64,000 nucleotides of DNA from Ruminimicrobiellum sp045223915 (GCA_045223915.1 JBGUZU010000044.1:62001-126000); one strand, 5' to 3'. Counted from the first letter of the stretch, positions 1 through 12,985 are shown. Made by a program: numbers and translations. The notes: generated by a model not told the origin, from the letters alone.

Positions 1-526
1 ATTTTATAAATTTCTTTTTAAAAAGTGCTGGATGGCGTTGAGCCATTTTTTTGTACTTGTCCAAAGAGTTTGCTTTTCTTTTGTTATCTTCTGCTATTGC
101 ATAAGTAACTTCAAGATCTTTTGTTAAGAAGCGGCTGTCTCCATAAAAAGTATGAAGTCCATGATCTCCTGAATTATTATCTAATACAGTACCATCTACT
201 TGTACTTCCCATCCAGGAAACTGATTAACCGCCATCAAAAGCCCCTGTGAAATAAAATTTCCTTTTCCTCCAAAAGTATATTTTTGAGTTTTTATTTTAT
301 AATTTTTTGAAGCAAGAAAAGCAAATACAGGATTTTTTTCATTTACTTTTGAATCTATTTCAAAGTAAATTGCAATGTCTCCTTTTTTAAATTCATTTTT
401 TCGCACCATTGTTTGCCATCCGCCAATAATTGCTGCTTCACAATTATCAGAACCTTGAATTGGAATTATATTATCAATTTTAACTAAATAACAAAGTTCT
501 CTTAAACCTGTATTAGGATTTATCAT
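1..526 (-). CDS. RNA ligase, DRB0094-like family, N-terminal part (cut by window edge)
   Basis: Start ATG at 526; the frame runs off the left edge open, without TAG codons. The visible 175 residues match the N-terminal part of the RNA ligase family typified by Deinococcus DRB0094: an opening like 'ELCYLVKIDNIIPIQG', then IIGGW, GDIAIYFEID, LASKNYKIKTQK and SQGLL. These proteins seal RNA ends through an AMP-lysine intermediate. The nucleotidyltransferase core is outside the window, so activity cannot be judged. The start overlaps the end of the upstream GIY-YIG frame by 14 nt. With the cPRD-like gene and DUF2828 gene elsewhere it suggests RNA repair. Confidence 0.75.
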   Translation of the reverse strand, partial: MINPNTGLRELCYLVKIDNIIPIQGSDNCEAAIIGGWQTMVRKNEFKKGDIAIYFEIDSKVNEKNPVFAFLASKNYKIKTQKYTFGGKGNFISQGLLMAVNQFPGWEVQVDGTVLDNNSGDHGLHTFYGDSRFLTKDLEVTYAIAEDNKRKANSLDKYKKMAQRHPALFKKKFIK

Positions 527-1329
527 ATATTTTTCTCACCTCACGTAAATTTGTCCCATATATTTCAATAATTCTTCTTCTTACTGTTTCTTTACTTACT
601 TTAAACTATTTTGCCATTTCTTCAAGAGATTTGTTAAGTTTTAAAAACCAATCTATTTTTTCTTTTGATAATAAAATTTTTAGAGTATTTGTATGAGTTA
701 GTCTACCTTTTCGAATTTCAGTAGGAGTTAAATTGAAATATGCTTTACATTTATTATAAAAAGTTTTTCTACTTATTTTATATTTTTTACACATTTCTTC
801 AATAGACATAAAATTCTTTATATCTTTTTTTAGTTCCTATTTATTTACAAAAATAGTGTTTATTTCACGAGCTTTATCTATCATTTTTTTATGATGAAAT
901 TTTGATAAAGTATGTTTTCCTTTTAATGCTAAACTAATTTTCTTGGCGGTCTCTTTTTTATGAGGATTATTTGTCCAAGTATCTCCTCCTTCTCCTCCTT
1001 CTGTCATATTATAACCATATTTAGAATTATTGGACTCATAAAATGCAATCCAATATTTTTCTTGTTGATTTAATTTATTATTCTAAATTTTCTCAATTAT
1101 TTCAATTTTAAAGTTAGAATATCCATATTTATTCATAGCATTATATAAATATCTATTCTTATGTTGCTTTGCTAATTTTAAATATTGTTGAAATCTTTGT
1201 TAGATGGTTTTTGTTGTTTTTCCTATGTATATTTTTTGATTTTTTAAATTTGTAATTTTATAAATAAAACCCAAAAATTTTCCCCCCTTTTTATAAAATA
1301 AATAAATTTTCACCTTTGCTATTTAACAT
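513..1329 (-). pseudogene. GIY-YIG homing endonuclease, disrupted
   Basis: Reading TAG as Gln, one frame gives a GIY-YIG nuclease: GFIYKITN, then QKIYIGKT, an RF..YLKLA segment, YGYNMTEGGEGG, a NUMOD3-like stretch (KISLALKGKHT), then two helix-turn-helix-like segments. Three TAG codons lie where Gln is acceptable. An in-frame TAA at 1200-1202 falls just after the IGKTT motif, and the likely start (ATG 1329 after GGAGG) is in a different frame, reaching the GIY frame only by a +1 shift. It is therefore probably inactive; the C-terminal DNA-binding part could still be made from an internal start such as 809. Ends TAA, overlapping the RNA ligase start. Confidence 0.7.
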
Positions 1330-1333
1330 ATTA

Positions 1334-1792
1334 TTATTCCTCCTTTTTTATTTGCCAATTAATCTTCACTCCAATAATTTCATCCCAATAATTTTCATAA
1401 TAATGAATAATTCTTGAGCTGTCTGGTTCTTTTATGCCGCCGCACAAGATTTTTTCATATAGATTATAATAGCAAATATCAAAATAAATATTGGTCATTT
1501 TGTCTTTGTAAATTTCATCAAAAGGAATCTCTTCCCAATCGGGCTTTAAAGCACTTATTTTATTAAATACGGCTTGGCTTGGTCGATATCCTCTACGAAT
1601 CATTTCATTTTGAATAAATTTTGCATATGAAATAAAATGGTCAAAAGGGTAGCGAAGAACAAAATTTACAAGTACATGATTTGGTGTACCATTTTTTTGA
1701 ATAGCGCCCGCAATTGCGGATAGCTCTTTCCATTGTGCTACAAGCTGTTCTCTTGGGAGCGGTTTTATCCAATCTTTATGCCATAATCTCAT
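1334..1792 (-). CDS. Pyrimidine dimer DNA glycosylase-like protein (Pyr_excise family)
   Basis: 152 residues, start ATG after AGGAG, stop TAA. The opening MRLWHKDWIKPLPREQLVAQ and the following WKEL, GTPNHVLVNFVL, YPFDHFISYA and EMIRRGY segments are typical of the small family related to T4 endonuclease V found in phages and Bacillota. That fold removes UV dimers; the family members of this length are often annotated only as hypothetical. The C-terminal 70 residues are less typical. It has its own promoter at 1826-1854 and no TAG codons. Confidence 0.75.
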   Translation of the reverse strand: MRLWHKDWIKPLPREQLVAQWKELSAIAGAIQKNGTPNHVLVNFVLRYPFDHFISYAKFIQNEMIRRGYRPSQAVFNKISALKPDWEEIPFDEIYKDKMTNIYFDICYYNLYEKILCGGIKEPDSSRIIHYYENYWDEIIGVKINWQIKKEE

Positions 1793-1825
1793 TTTTATTT
1801 CTCCTTTTTATTTTTTACTGTATAT

Positions 1826-1854
1826 ATTATATAATAAATTTTATAAAAAATCAA
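1826..1854 (-). promoter_or_regulatory. Promoter for the glycosylase gene
   Basis: -35 TTGATT (1849-1854), 17-nt spacer, -10 TATAAT (1826-1831), followed by ATATATACAGTAAAA. Member of the window-wide TTGATT family. Confidence 0.8.
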
Positions 1855-1950
1855 TTAAGATTATTTATTTTGGCTATATAATTATCATGGAGTGCTGCTG
1901 TAATATATATTTTACTTATTTTTGTTTTACCTTCTAATATTTCTATATAA

Positions 1951-1979
1951 ATTATATTAAAATTTTAGTAAAAAGTCAA
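1951..1979 (-). promoter_or_regulatory. Promoter-like site pointing left, no gene start behind it
   Basis: -35 TTGACT (1974-1979), 17-nt spacer, -10 TATAAT (1951-1956). The next 100 bases to the left hold only a short open frame without a start codon, ending TGA near 1850; possibly a gene remnant. Confidence 0.55.
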
Positions 1980-2081
1980 TAAAATTAAGAGAAGGGCGGA
2001 GGAAGATAAAAATAATTTAATGTTTTTTATTATAAATGTAAGTTAAAATTTTATTTTTAAGAAAAGGAGAGAAAAGGATAC
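1980..2081 (+). promoter_or_regulatory. Leader of the tape measure gene
   Basis: About 100 non-coding bases between divergent units. It holds a purine-rich stretch (GGGCGGAGGAAG), a TATAAA box near 2031 without a recognisable -35 site, and the ribosome site AAAAGGAGAG before ATG 2082. The late promoter for the tail genes is probably here but does not match the TTGATT consensus. Confidence 0.4.
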
Positions 2082-5000
2082 ATGGCTTATCAAAATAATC
2101 ATAAAAAATATTAGGTTGACATTGGTTTTAATGTTGATCCAAAAGGTATTAAACTTTTATAGCAAGAATTAAAAAAATTAGAATTTTTAAAAGATAGTGA
2201 TTATTCAAAATTATTTGGTTCAACTTCTGAAAAATATAAAGAAGAAGCAAAAAAAATGCGAATTTATGCATCAGAAGTTAGAATGGCCCTATAGGCGGCA
2301 TATAATCCTAAATTAAAAACAGTTAATATAGAAAAATTTAATAGAATAATAAAACAATCTGGATTAAATCTTTCAGAACTTTCAAAGTATTTTTCCAATG
2401 TCGGAATTGCTGGTCAAAATGTTTCAGCTCTTTTAACTAATAGCATGACTAAATTTAATGTGAAAATTAAAGAAAGTCATAAATTATTAGATAAGATGGG
2501 AAAAACTCTAGCAAATACTTTAAAATGGAATTTATCTGCTACTTTAATAAATAAGGTTTCAGGTTCAATTCAACAAGCATGGGGTTTTACTAAAAATTTA
2601 TAGCAATCATTAACTAATATTCGAATGGTTACAGGTAAAAATGCAGATGAAATGAAAAAATTTGCTCAAGAAGCAAACAAAGCTGCATCTCAATTAGGAA
2701 GAACAACCACAGATTACACTAAAGCATCTTTAATTTATGCTCAACAGGGATTAAGCGATGCTGAAATTAAAAAACATTCTGAAATTACTTTAAAAACTGC
2801 AAATGTAACAGGACAATCTACCGAAGCCGTGTCAGAGGAATTAACAGCTGTATGGAATGGTTATAAAGTAAATGCTGCTGAAGCAGAGATTTATGTAGAT
2901 AGATTGGCCGCAGTGGCATCAACGACTGCGTCGAGCTTATCTGAGTTATCTACTGGTATGAGTAAGGTTGCTTCTGCAGCAGCTTCTTTAGGAGTTGGAG
3001 AAGAGCAGTTAGCAGCTCAGTTATCAACTATTATATCAGTTACTCGTCAAGCACCAGAAACGGTTGGTACTGCATTAAAAACTATTTACTCAAGAATTTC
3101 AGATATTCAAGCAGGAATAGACGAAGATGGAACCACTCTTGGTACATACTCAGGGAAATTAGCTGAATTAGGAATTAAAGTATTAGATGCTTCAGGAAAA
3201 TTGCGTAATATGGGCTAGGTTATGGAAGAAATTGGTTCAAAATGGGGAACTTTTTCTAAAGAACAGCAAACTTATATTGCTCAAACTATGGCAGGTCAAA
3301 GACAGTACACAAATCTTATTGCTTTATTTGACAATTATCAGGATAAATATATCAGTGCATTAAAGACGGCTCAAGGGGCAGAAGGCACATTAAATAAACA
3401 AAATAAAGCTTATATGGAAGATATTAATACTAAAATTAATCAGATGACTGCCGCAACCGAAAAAATGTGGATGAATTTAATCAATACTGATGGTTTTAAG
3501 GGCGTTATAGATGATTTAACAAAAGTAATTAATAAAGTAGATCAATTATTTCAATCTATTGGTGGCGGAAAAGCAGTTTTAAACTCTATTGGAGTCATTG
3601 CTACTCAATTGATGAGTAAAACGATGGCGTCTGGTATAAATACTTTTATAAATAATAGAGTTCAAAGTAAAGAACAAAAAGCTTCTTTAAAACAAGCACA
3701 AATGGATATTTAGGATAAAATAGCTGTTTTAGAGGCTCAGGGCAAAGGCGATTCTGCTGAAGCAAAAACGTTGCGAGATAAAGCACGTTTTCTACCAAAT
3801 ATGCAACATTTTTCAAACTAGAGTATTAGTAAAATAAATCAATTATGGGATTAGTCTACTAATGCGGGAATTTAGGCGGATATTGCTAAAAAGCAAAAAG
3901 AAGAAAAATTTGATCCATTGAAAAAGTTTGCCGGTATAAAAGAAGTAGATGAATCAAATTTACAAGGTATTCAAGCTAATATAGAAGCTGCTAATGAAGT
4001 GTTTAAAACAGATCAACAAGCTGCTATGCAAATTATTGGAGAATCTGTAGAAAATATAATAAATATTTAGGAAACAGAAATTCAAATAGCTGGAGATAAA
4101 GTTGAAGAAGCGACAAAAAAAGTTGAAGAAGCAACAAAGAATTGTAATGAAGCTCAATAGAAATTAAAACAAGCTAAAGAAGAACTTGATATATTATAGA
4201 ATCAAACATTACAAAAAGATATAGATAATAAAACTTCTTTTGAATAGGATTTAAAAAAAGCAACTACAAATGAAAGAATTGCTACATCTAATAAATTTAA
4301 TAGTAAAAATAGATATAAAAAAGAGAAATACAATATTCAATTTAGGCAATCAACAATTGAAGATAATTTAGCAACTAATCAAAAACAAATAGATCAGGTT
4401 AACAAAGATTTGGATGAGATAACTGAAAAAAATATTTATAACAAAGATGGAACAAGAAGAGCGAAAAGGGGTTTTAAAGATTAGGTTATTCAAAAAAGAA
4501 AGGAACTTCAAAAACTTGAAAAGGAAAGAGAAGATTTATTAAAATAGCAAAAAAATCTTATAATAGATTTTTCAAATCTTGAAAAAGCATATGCTCAATA
4601 GCAACAGTAGTTAGAAGCAAGAATTTCATAGGCTAAAGAAAAAACGTCTTAGCTTCGAGGTATTTTAAATCTTGCGGAAGAAAACATTGAAGAAACTAAA
4701 AGAAAAATAGAAGAAAAGAAAAATGAAGTCAATGAGGCTCAATTTGGTAACGATGCTGCAATAATAGAACAAAATAATGCAAAACAACAAGAACATAATG
4801 CAAAACAACAAGAACAAAACCAAAAATAGCAATTTTTAGTAGAAAAACGTAAAGAAGCATTTAATTTAAAATTTAAAGGAAAAATTAAGGATAAAAAAAC
4901 TGGAAAAGAGCAAGATTATGATTTAATGAAATATATTGAAGCAGGCCGAGATTAGAACGCAAGTGAAGAATTAAAAGGGTTTGCAGAACAGTACGATGAA

Positions 5001-8000
5001 CTAATGTAGGAAATAACAAATAGTGGCAATGCCACAGTTGAAAAGTTAGAAGAATTAAATAATAAAATTAAAGATTTCTTCAATAATCTTGGTGAATATG
5101 CAAAGTAGTCAGCAGGTAATTTAGAATCTGAAGGACAAAATGCAATGGAGGCTTTATAGAAACAGAAATAGGCTCTAAAAAAAGCTAAATAGGCAGCAGA
5201 AGAAGCCAAATCTGGTATGAGATAGGCTACTATTCAAGGCGCACTTCAATTAGCTGGGGCTTTAAGTCAAGTTCAGGCTTCAATGCAAAACATTATCAAT
5301 CTTGGCAATATTTGGAGTGATGAGAATTTATCTGATAGTGAAAAAATATCTCAAACGTTGTCTAATTTACTAGTTTCGCTTCCAATGTTAATTACAGGCT
5401 TTGTGTCAGCATCAAGCAGTATAAAGAAAGTTTCTTTTGCTGTTGGAATATATAAAACTAAATTAACTGAACAGATAGCTGCTGAACAAGCAGTTGCTTA
5501 GGCTCAAGAAAATAAAGTAGCAATGTAGCAAGCCGCGTAGGCTTCCAAATAGGCTCGTACCGCTGCAATTGATGCAAATACTACAGCAATTTAGACAAAT
5601 ACTACGGCAGCTGAGGCCAATGCAGTTGCAACTGAAACAAATATGACAGCCACTTAGGCTGAAACAGCAGCCGAGGAAGCATCAACCGTAGCAACTGAAA
5701 CAAATACTGTTGCTTAGGAGGCAAATGTAGCGGTAGATGCCGCAGATACAGTTGCGGAAACTGCAAACACCGTGGCAGAAGTGGCAAATACCGCCGCCTA
5801 GAGCGCTAATACGGGTGCAACTATAGCAAATACTACAGCAGAAGGAGCTCATACTACAACAGAAGTTGCAGATACAGCTGTCACAGCTGCTCATACTGTA
5901 GCTATTGAAGCAGAATCAGCCGCACTTAATAAAAATACTGTATCAACACAAATAAACGTAAAAGCTATGGGCAAACGTTTACTTACTGGTTTAGCTAATA
6001 CTGCAAAAACCGCTGTAAAAACTATTGGCTCTGTATTTTCAAAATTAGCTTCTTCAATTGGTGTAGCTGGTACTGCTGCACTTGGTGTCTTAGCAGTTGC
6101 TGCTGTTGCTGCAAAAGTTATTACTGATATAAATGATAAACAAGCGCAGAAAACGGTAGAAGCAAATAAAAAAATCATTGCTTCAGAAAATGAAAAACAG
6201 GAGACAATTAAAAAAGAGCGTGATATTATTGCAGAAGTTGAAGCATTAAATAAAGCATACGAATAGGGTAGTATCACAAAAACTGAATTAAAACAAAAAA
6301 CGTTATAGCTTCAATAGAAATATAAATAGGAATCGGCAGAGATTCAACAATTAATTGCTGATTATCATAATTTAGGTGAGGCTGCGATTGAGGCAAAAAA
6401 GAAAGAAGCTCAAAAAACAGTTGAATCTACAAAGAAAGAAAGAAAGGCAGCAGATGTAGCATTAGGTAAAAAATTATAGACCATGCGCGTTGGTACAAAT
6501 TTTGCAAATTGGACTGGTGCTGTATCTGGTGGAATAGCAGGACAAGCCACCATTGGAGTGGGAGCTGGTGGGAATGAAGGAGCTTCTGCAAAACGTTTAA
6601 CTCAAATATTGGGTGATAATTTAGCTTATTATGATTTTGGACAAAATACAGTTAAATTAAAAAAAGGAGACTCATAGACATCTTTTAAACAATTAGAGGC
6701 AATGCAACGATATGTTGATACGGCTTCGTAGGCAGAGCAAAAAACAGATGTTTATGCTAGTGTGGTTCAAATTTTAACTGAAATGGAAGAAGAAAATAAA
6801 TAGTATAAATAGGCTAGAACAGAAGAACAATAGGCTTATGCAAATTAGCAATTTTTAGAACAAGATTATGAAAATAGATTTAATAATGTTAATAATTTAA
6901 CAGAATTTTTACAAGAACAAAAACAATTATTTTATTCAGTTCGTACTACATAGGCTCAAAATGGTTATACGGGATTATCAGATAGTGAAATAGATGAATT
7001 AGTTGATAAAGTAATTACTCAAAATGTTTCTAAAGAAATTCAAGATAAATATTTAGATAAGGTAGAATTTTATAATAATTTAAATTATGAATGGCAAACT
7101 AGTGAAGTTTCTGATTTATTAAATGATATGACTTAGGAACAATTGGCTTATTTGAAATCAATAGATCCAACCTCTTATGTTAGTTCTTATAAAAATATTT
7201 TTGAATTATTAAAAGATGCAAGTGAACTTGATTTTTCTCAAATGAATGCTTCTGCAAAAGAGGCTGCAATCTCAGCACAAAAATGGGAAGACTATGCTCA
7301 AAAGACTGAAAAAGGATAGAAAATTTCTTCTGATGATATGTCAAAAATGTAGCAAGCATATAATGAAAACAATGAAGGAAAAACTGCTACTGGGCTTTCT
7401 TGGGAGGACTTTCGAAAAAAATATTTTTATCAAGATGAATATGGAAATTTTTATGCTACCAATATTAATGATACATCTAATGTTTTACGAGGAATAAAAA
7501 GTATTAATTATAATAGAAATGTTAATAATTTATAGCAACAAAAGAACTTAAAAGAAAGTTGGGACAAACAGCCTGTTAATGATTTAGGTGAATTTACAAA
7601 TTTAAGTAATAATAATTCTTTTGACGATCAAACTACAATGTTAAATAAAATTTTAAATCAATTAGACCAATTAGATTTAAATGAAGCAGACAAGTAGACA
7701 TTAAAATCGTTAAAAACAGAAGCTGGTAGTATTAAAAATGGAGACTTTGAGCAATTAAGAGTTATATTTAATAAAACCCAAGCATTTAAAGATAAAATTC
7801 AATCCCAAGTTAATAATATTGATAGTGATATTAATTAGCGATTAGAAGAGTCAATAAGTAAGACTTACAGAATTCATAATTCTATTGATTCTGATATAAA
7901 TTCTACTCATTTAAATTTATTTACTAATGAAATTTCTAAAGCATCAATTGAATCAGAAATTTTTTCAGAAAATTTGCAATCCAATAGAGAAGATGCAAAA

Positions 8001-11000
8001 TCTGCAGCTGAAAGTATTGATAGATATAGTATTGGATTGGAAAAAATTATAAATAATTATTCTGATTGGAATACTAAATTATCTTCTAATAATTTGAATG
8101 AAATTGCTACTATTTTACCAGATATAAAAAATGCTTATGGAGATTTATTTAATATAAATGGCGCTTTTATTTCTGACGATTTTGCTTTATCAACTGAAAA
8201 TTTATCATTATTTTATGATGTTATGATGGGGGTAGAAGGCTCTTATTAGAGACTATCTGCAAAAATAAAAACTTCATTAATTGAAAGTTTTGATGTATCC
8301 AATGAAGTTGAAATTAAATTAAATAAATTGCAAGATATAGTTGATTTAACAACAATAGAAATTGGAGCAGAAATTGATGATAAAGATTTAATTAATCAAA
8401 TTGAAACTATTTTAGCTAATACAGAAATAACAGAAAAACAGATGATGGCTTATTTAGAGTTACTTGGAATGAAGGCCACAATTATAAATGGTAAGGTTTA
8501 TTAGATTACTAAATCAGCCGATCAAACAACAAAATAGTTATATAAAAGTCAATCTGTTTTGGATTCAATTGCCCAAAAACAAAGAGATATTATTAATAAT
8601 CATAAAGAATTAAATAAATATCTTGAGGATGAACGAGATTTATACCATGATATTAATCGTGAAATTGCAAAAATGGATCGAACTTTATCAAGATTAGAAA
8701 CTACTCAATAGGGACTGACTGGAGTAGAATTATATAATAATTTAACTCAACAAAATACAGCATTAAATGAAAAATCAAATAAACTAAAAACTAAAAGCAG
8801 TTTATAGGAACAAGATTTAGCTCAATCTAGAACAGAATTAAGTTCAAAATATGGAGTTACATTTTCAAGTGATGGAGAAATATCTAATTATTTAGATATA
8901 TTAGCTTCATATGAAAATCAAGTAAATGCAGCGACCGCGAAGAAAAATAGTATTATTAATTCTATGAATGCTTGGACGGATAATGGTGGAAGTACATCAG
9001 AGAGTTATTATTTAGATTTACAGGCTGCATTAACTCAGGCGGAAAATGATTATAATCATATCAATGATAAATATTCTAGTTTAAAAAGTGATCTAAGTGC
9101 CTATGATTCATTATTAGATCAGCATGAAGACACTATTGATGAACAAACATAGACTTTAAGAAAACAAATTGCAATTAATATTCAAAAATTTGATTTAAAA
9201 GTTTCGCTTCAATTAGATTTAACAGAAGCTAAAAAGAGTTGGGAAGAATTTAAAAAGAATGTTTTAAATAGAGATGATATTTTAAATCCAGATACAATAA
9301 ACTCTAAAGAAAAAGATGTAAATTAGGCAAAAGTAAATTATGGAAACAGAATGGAAGATGCTCAAAAAATTACTTCTTCAATTGATCAAGTATTGACTGA
9401 AATTGATAATTTTAATAGAGCAGAAGCAAATGGTGAAACCTATCAAAGTAATCTATTTAATAGTGTTAGTTAGGCATATACTAAATTAACAGAATTACAA
9501 GAGAAGGGTGAATAGGCTTTAGAAGATGCTGCAAAATATGCTGATATTATAAAGCAAGCCTATTTAGACGCTTTTTCTTATGTTCAAGAAGAATTTGATA
9601 AACAAAATAATTATTATAGTTTTATTAGTTAGCAATTAAGTCATGATGTATCTTTAATTGATCTAATTTATGGTTCTCGTGGCGGTAGATATAAAGATAA
9701 TTATTATAATCAAATGAATAGCTTTAGATTAGATCAAATTGATATGCTAAGACAATAGCAACAATTTTGGGCAGAACAGGAAGCAGCCGCAACTGATGAA
9801 GCTGCAAAGAAAATTGCACATGAAAATTGGGAAAATGTAACGCAAAGTCTTAATTCTACAACTGAATAGGCAATTCAAAATTTAAAATCTCAATTTGAAA
9901 ATATGATTGATACTATTGTTAGTGAATTGGAAAGCTCTTTAACAAATGGACATGGTTTTGATTATATAACATTAGAATGGGATATATTAAAAGGTCATGC
10001 AGATATGTATTTAGATACAGTTAATTCTGCTTTTGCTATTAAAAATGCATAGTATCTATTTAATAAGGCAATTAGTGATACTAGTGAATTACGCAATCAA
10101 CAAGCGTTAAAAAAAGTAATGCAACAGCAAATGCAGGTTTTAAAAGAAAAAGATAAATTAACTCAATATGATGTAGATAGGGCAGAAAAAGTTTTAGAAG
10201 TTGAAAAAGCAAGAATTGCATTAGAAGAAGCGAGAAATAGTAAAATTGCAATGAGATTAAAAAGAGATGCTTCTGGTAATTATTCATATCAATTTACCGC
10301 GGATGAAGAGGCTATTGATCAAGCTCAAAATAATTTAGATAAAGCACAAAATGATTTATATAATTTTGATTTATAGGCTTGGCGTAGTAACAATGAAAAC
10401 GCAGTTGCAGTATTTAAAGATGCTATGAGTCAAATTGCAGAGATTAGGAAAAATGATAGCTTAAGTGAATAGCAAAAACAAGAAAGAATTGCTTTAATTC
10501 AAAAAGACGCTCAAGAAAAAATGACATTTTATGCCCAAGAAAATAACTCTATTAGAACTAATTTAGAACAATCAACTTATGATAGCATGGTTGATTTAAT
10601 GGGTAATAGTGAAATAAATTATAGTGATATGATTTAGGGGATGAATAGTGAATCACAAAACTTTATTAATAAATTTAATTCTAATCCAGATAGTGTTATG
10701 AATATGTTTGATGAAGCTATTCAAAGTATGTAGGATAAAGCAACAGAATATGATGGAAAAATTGCAAATGTTGTTGAAACTGCTGGATTAAACTTTGGTA
10801 ATTTAAAATCTGCAATTGATCCGGTTGTATAGAATGAAGCTGCAATGGTAACTAATAATGATGCATTAATTTCTTCTATGGATTCAACTATTGCAAAAGC
10901 GACTGTATGGAAAACTACTTTAGGAAATATAGAATCTTGGTGGAAGGGTGTTTATGATCAAACTAGTGATGCTTTAACTAAAGCACAAGAGTATCTTACA

Positions 11001-12032
11001 TTCAAATTAACTAATGATTTAAATGATATTTAGAATAATCCACCAGAAGACCCTCCTAATAAGGGTGGTGGAGAAGATCCTTTACCAAAAAATCTATTTA
11101 AAAATCCAGGAACTCCAGGCAATGAGGGAGGATATAGTAAATTACCAGAATCATCAACAGATGATGAAGATATATCAGAAACCAATGATTATTCTAAGAT
11201 TTTTGGTGCGATGAAAAATAATTTTACATCATGGTTAGGTCGCAAGGGCATTTCAGATAATTTTAATTCTCTTTTTACTCAAAAAAACCCTTCTTTAACC
11301 GCTAGGCAGTCTGCAATATTATTAGCCTATTTAGCAGATAAATCAGAGTCTTCAAAAGTAGGTAAAAAAATTAATGGACAAGGAAGATTAAGTGCAAGTG
11401 ATTTTAAATCATTTTTTAAAACTAATTTTGGAATTACCCCAAGTGATGATTTTGTAAATACATATTATACTAATTTATTGTCAGATACAAACCCTCTTCT
11501 TTTTAAAACCATTGTTGATAACAAATATTCTAAAGCTTGGGATAGTTGGAATTATTATACTAGCTTAGACGGTCCTGCAGCATGCTATCTAACAAAAAAG
11601 GATATTGAAAAACATTTATCAATATTAAAATTTGATACAGGCGGATATACAGGAGATTGGAATTCTTCTGATGGAAAATTAGCGGTTTTGCATGAAAAAG
11701 AACTAGTATTAAATAAAGATGATACTGAGAATATGTTAAAAATGTTAGAATTTTCTCGTACAATGTCTGAACTAGTACAAAATAATGTTTTAGCAACATT
11801 AAGTTCACAAAAACAATATTTAAATAGTATTCAATAGCAAATGTCAAATACAACAAAAACATATTAGCAAAAAATTCTTGAAAAACAAAAAATGGCAACA
11901 CAGGCCTTAGAACAACAAGTAAAAATTGAAGCCAATTTCCCAAATGTTAATAGTAAAGAAGAAATTGAGCAAGCGTTTGCGGATTTAACAAATTTAGCTG
12001 TCCAAAAAGCAATGAATTTAAATAAAAAATAA
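2082..12032 (+). CDS. Tail tape measure protein, heavily amber-recoded
   Basis: 3316 residues if TAG is Gln; more than 50 in-frame TAG codons, no TAA or TGA until TAA at 12030. Residues about 170-400 are the TP901-type tape measure core (TGKNADEMKKFAQEANKAAS, then TTDYTKASLIYAQQG, ASSLSELSTGM, VTRQAPETVGTALKTIYSR). An Ala/Thr-rich repeat stretch (about residues 1140-1290) precedes a hydrophobic segment (about 1325-1350, GTAALGVLAVAAVAAKVI). Long coiled-coil regions follow, and the C terminus has FDTGGYTGDW and LHEKELVLN, common at the ends of such proteins. It sets tail length; at about 0.15 nm per residue this would suggest a tail near 500 nm. Good ribosome site before ATG 2082. Plus strand, unlike the rest of the tail module. 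Confidence 0.95.
5515..5960 (+). repeat. Ala/Thr-rich short repeats inside the tape measure gene
   Basis: Degenerate repeats of about 7 residues with the pattern A-N-T-T/V-A-x-x (ANTTA, ETNTVA, ETANTVAEVANTAA, IANTTAEGAHTT), rich in GCx codons and with several TAG codons. The stretch leads into the membrane-like segment. Probably recently expanded by slippage. Confidence 0.75.
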
Positions 12033-12036
12033 AAAA

Positions 12037-12068
12037 ATAAGAGAGTAATTTAATTACTCTCTTATTTT
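12037..12068 (+). terminator. Terminator after the tape measure gene
   Basis: Stem AAGAGAGTAA with its complement around a 5-nt loop, followed by TATTTTGATTTTT. Lies 5 nt after the stop. Confidence 0.8.
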
Positions 12069-12132
12069 GATTTTTATAAAAAAATATATTATAATAAAAA
12101 TGAAAATAAATATAACCAAAAGGAGGAAGCAT

Positions 12133-12402
12133 ATGGGGGCAAATGAAAAAATTCTTGAAGCCATTCAAATTTTAATTGATTCAGCTCAACAGGCTGCTAT
12201 ATTTAATAAAACAGTTGCAGCACAAATTACATCTTGTGAAAATTAGTCTACAGGAAAATATAGATGCAAATATCAAGATGTTATTTTTTCTGCTTATGCA
12301 CCAGTGCCAGAAATTAAATATACAGTTGGTGATAGAGTATATATTTTATTAACAAATGGATCTTTAGATGGAGATAAAATAATCATAGGAAAAAAATATT
12401 AA
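12133..12402 (+). CDS. Small tail-associated protein, 89 residues
   Basis: Start ATG after AGGAGG, one in-frame TAG (ENQSTG), stop TAA. The half YTVGDRVYILLTNGSLDG-DKIIIGKK resembles the OB-fold-like segment seen at the ends of some phage baseplate or spike proteins ('GD.VYV..PNG' then 'KII.GK'), but here it stands alone. Function not established. It is bracketed by terminators on both sides. Confidence 0.75.
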
Positions 12403-12410
12403 CAAAAAAT

Positions 12411-12443
12411 AAAACCTGCTTATTAAATTAATAAGCAGGTTTT
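12411..12443. terminator. Bidirectional terminator between convergent genes
   Basis: 14-bp perfect stem (AAAACCTGCTTATT and complement) with a 5-nt loop and T-runs on both strands. It serves the plus gene ending at 12402 and abuts the minus gene ending at 12444. Confidence 0.9.
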
Positions 12444-12929
12444 TTATTTCCAGACAAAATCATTTTGTTTTAGCCAATAGGCATCAAAAATACAAATAGC
12501 ATCGGCCTAATCATCATTGACCTAAATATTATATTTATTTTTAACATACTAAATATCTTGAACTTTTAGAGACTCCCTTTTTATGCCGCGGCCCTGCTTG
12601 ATTTTTAACTAAGCCCGCCATGAGCTCGCACCAATAAATTCACACTAAATCTATGGATTAATTTCATATGCAGATATTACTATGGCCGCCTGCAGCCACA
12701 TTAATATTTTCATTGTATGGCTATTGAGTTCAGGTCTAACCTATTCCATAATAATTTTATTAATTTTATGGGCTTTTAATAGTTTGGTAATCTAATCCCG
12801 CATTTTTATTATACGCTTTACTGGGTTATTATTAGAAGCTACAATAAACCCATGGTTTTCTAACTTTTTATCTGTACCTATTGTATAACCAGATTGCTTT
12901 GTAGATAAATCCAGTGTTAATATTGTCAT
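12444..12929 (-). CDS. RuvC-like Holliday junction resolvase
   Basis: 161 residues with about nine in-frame TAG codons, so invisible under the standard code. RNase H-like catalytic pattern: D in MTILTLDLST, E in INKIIMEQVRP, and the paired acids in VNDDQADAICIFDA; WLQAAIVISAYE and FIGASSWRAQL fit the family between them. Such phage enzymes cut branched DNA before packaging. Start ATG 12929; AGAGGTGATT upstream is the likely ribosome site. The 3' end touches the bidirectional terminator. Confidence 0.9.
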
Positions 12930-12985
12930 AGTATAATCACCTCTTCTATGGGTATTATACCAAAAATTTTCATATTAGTCAAATT

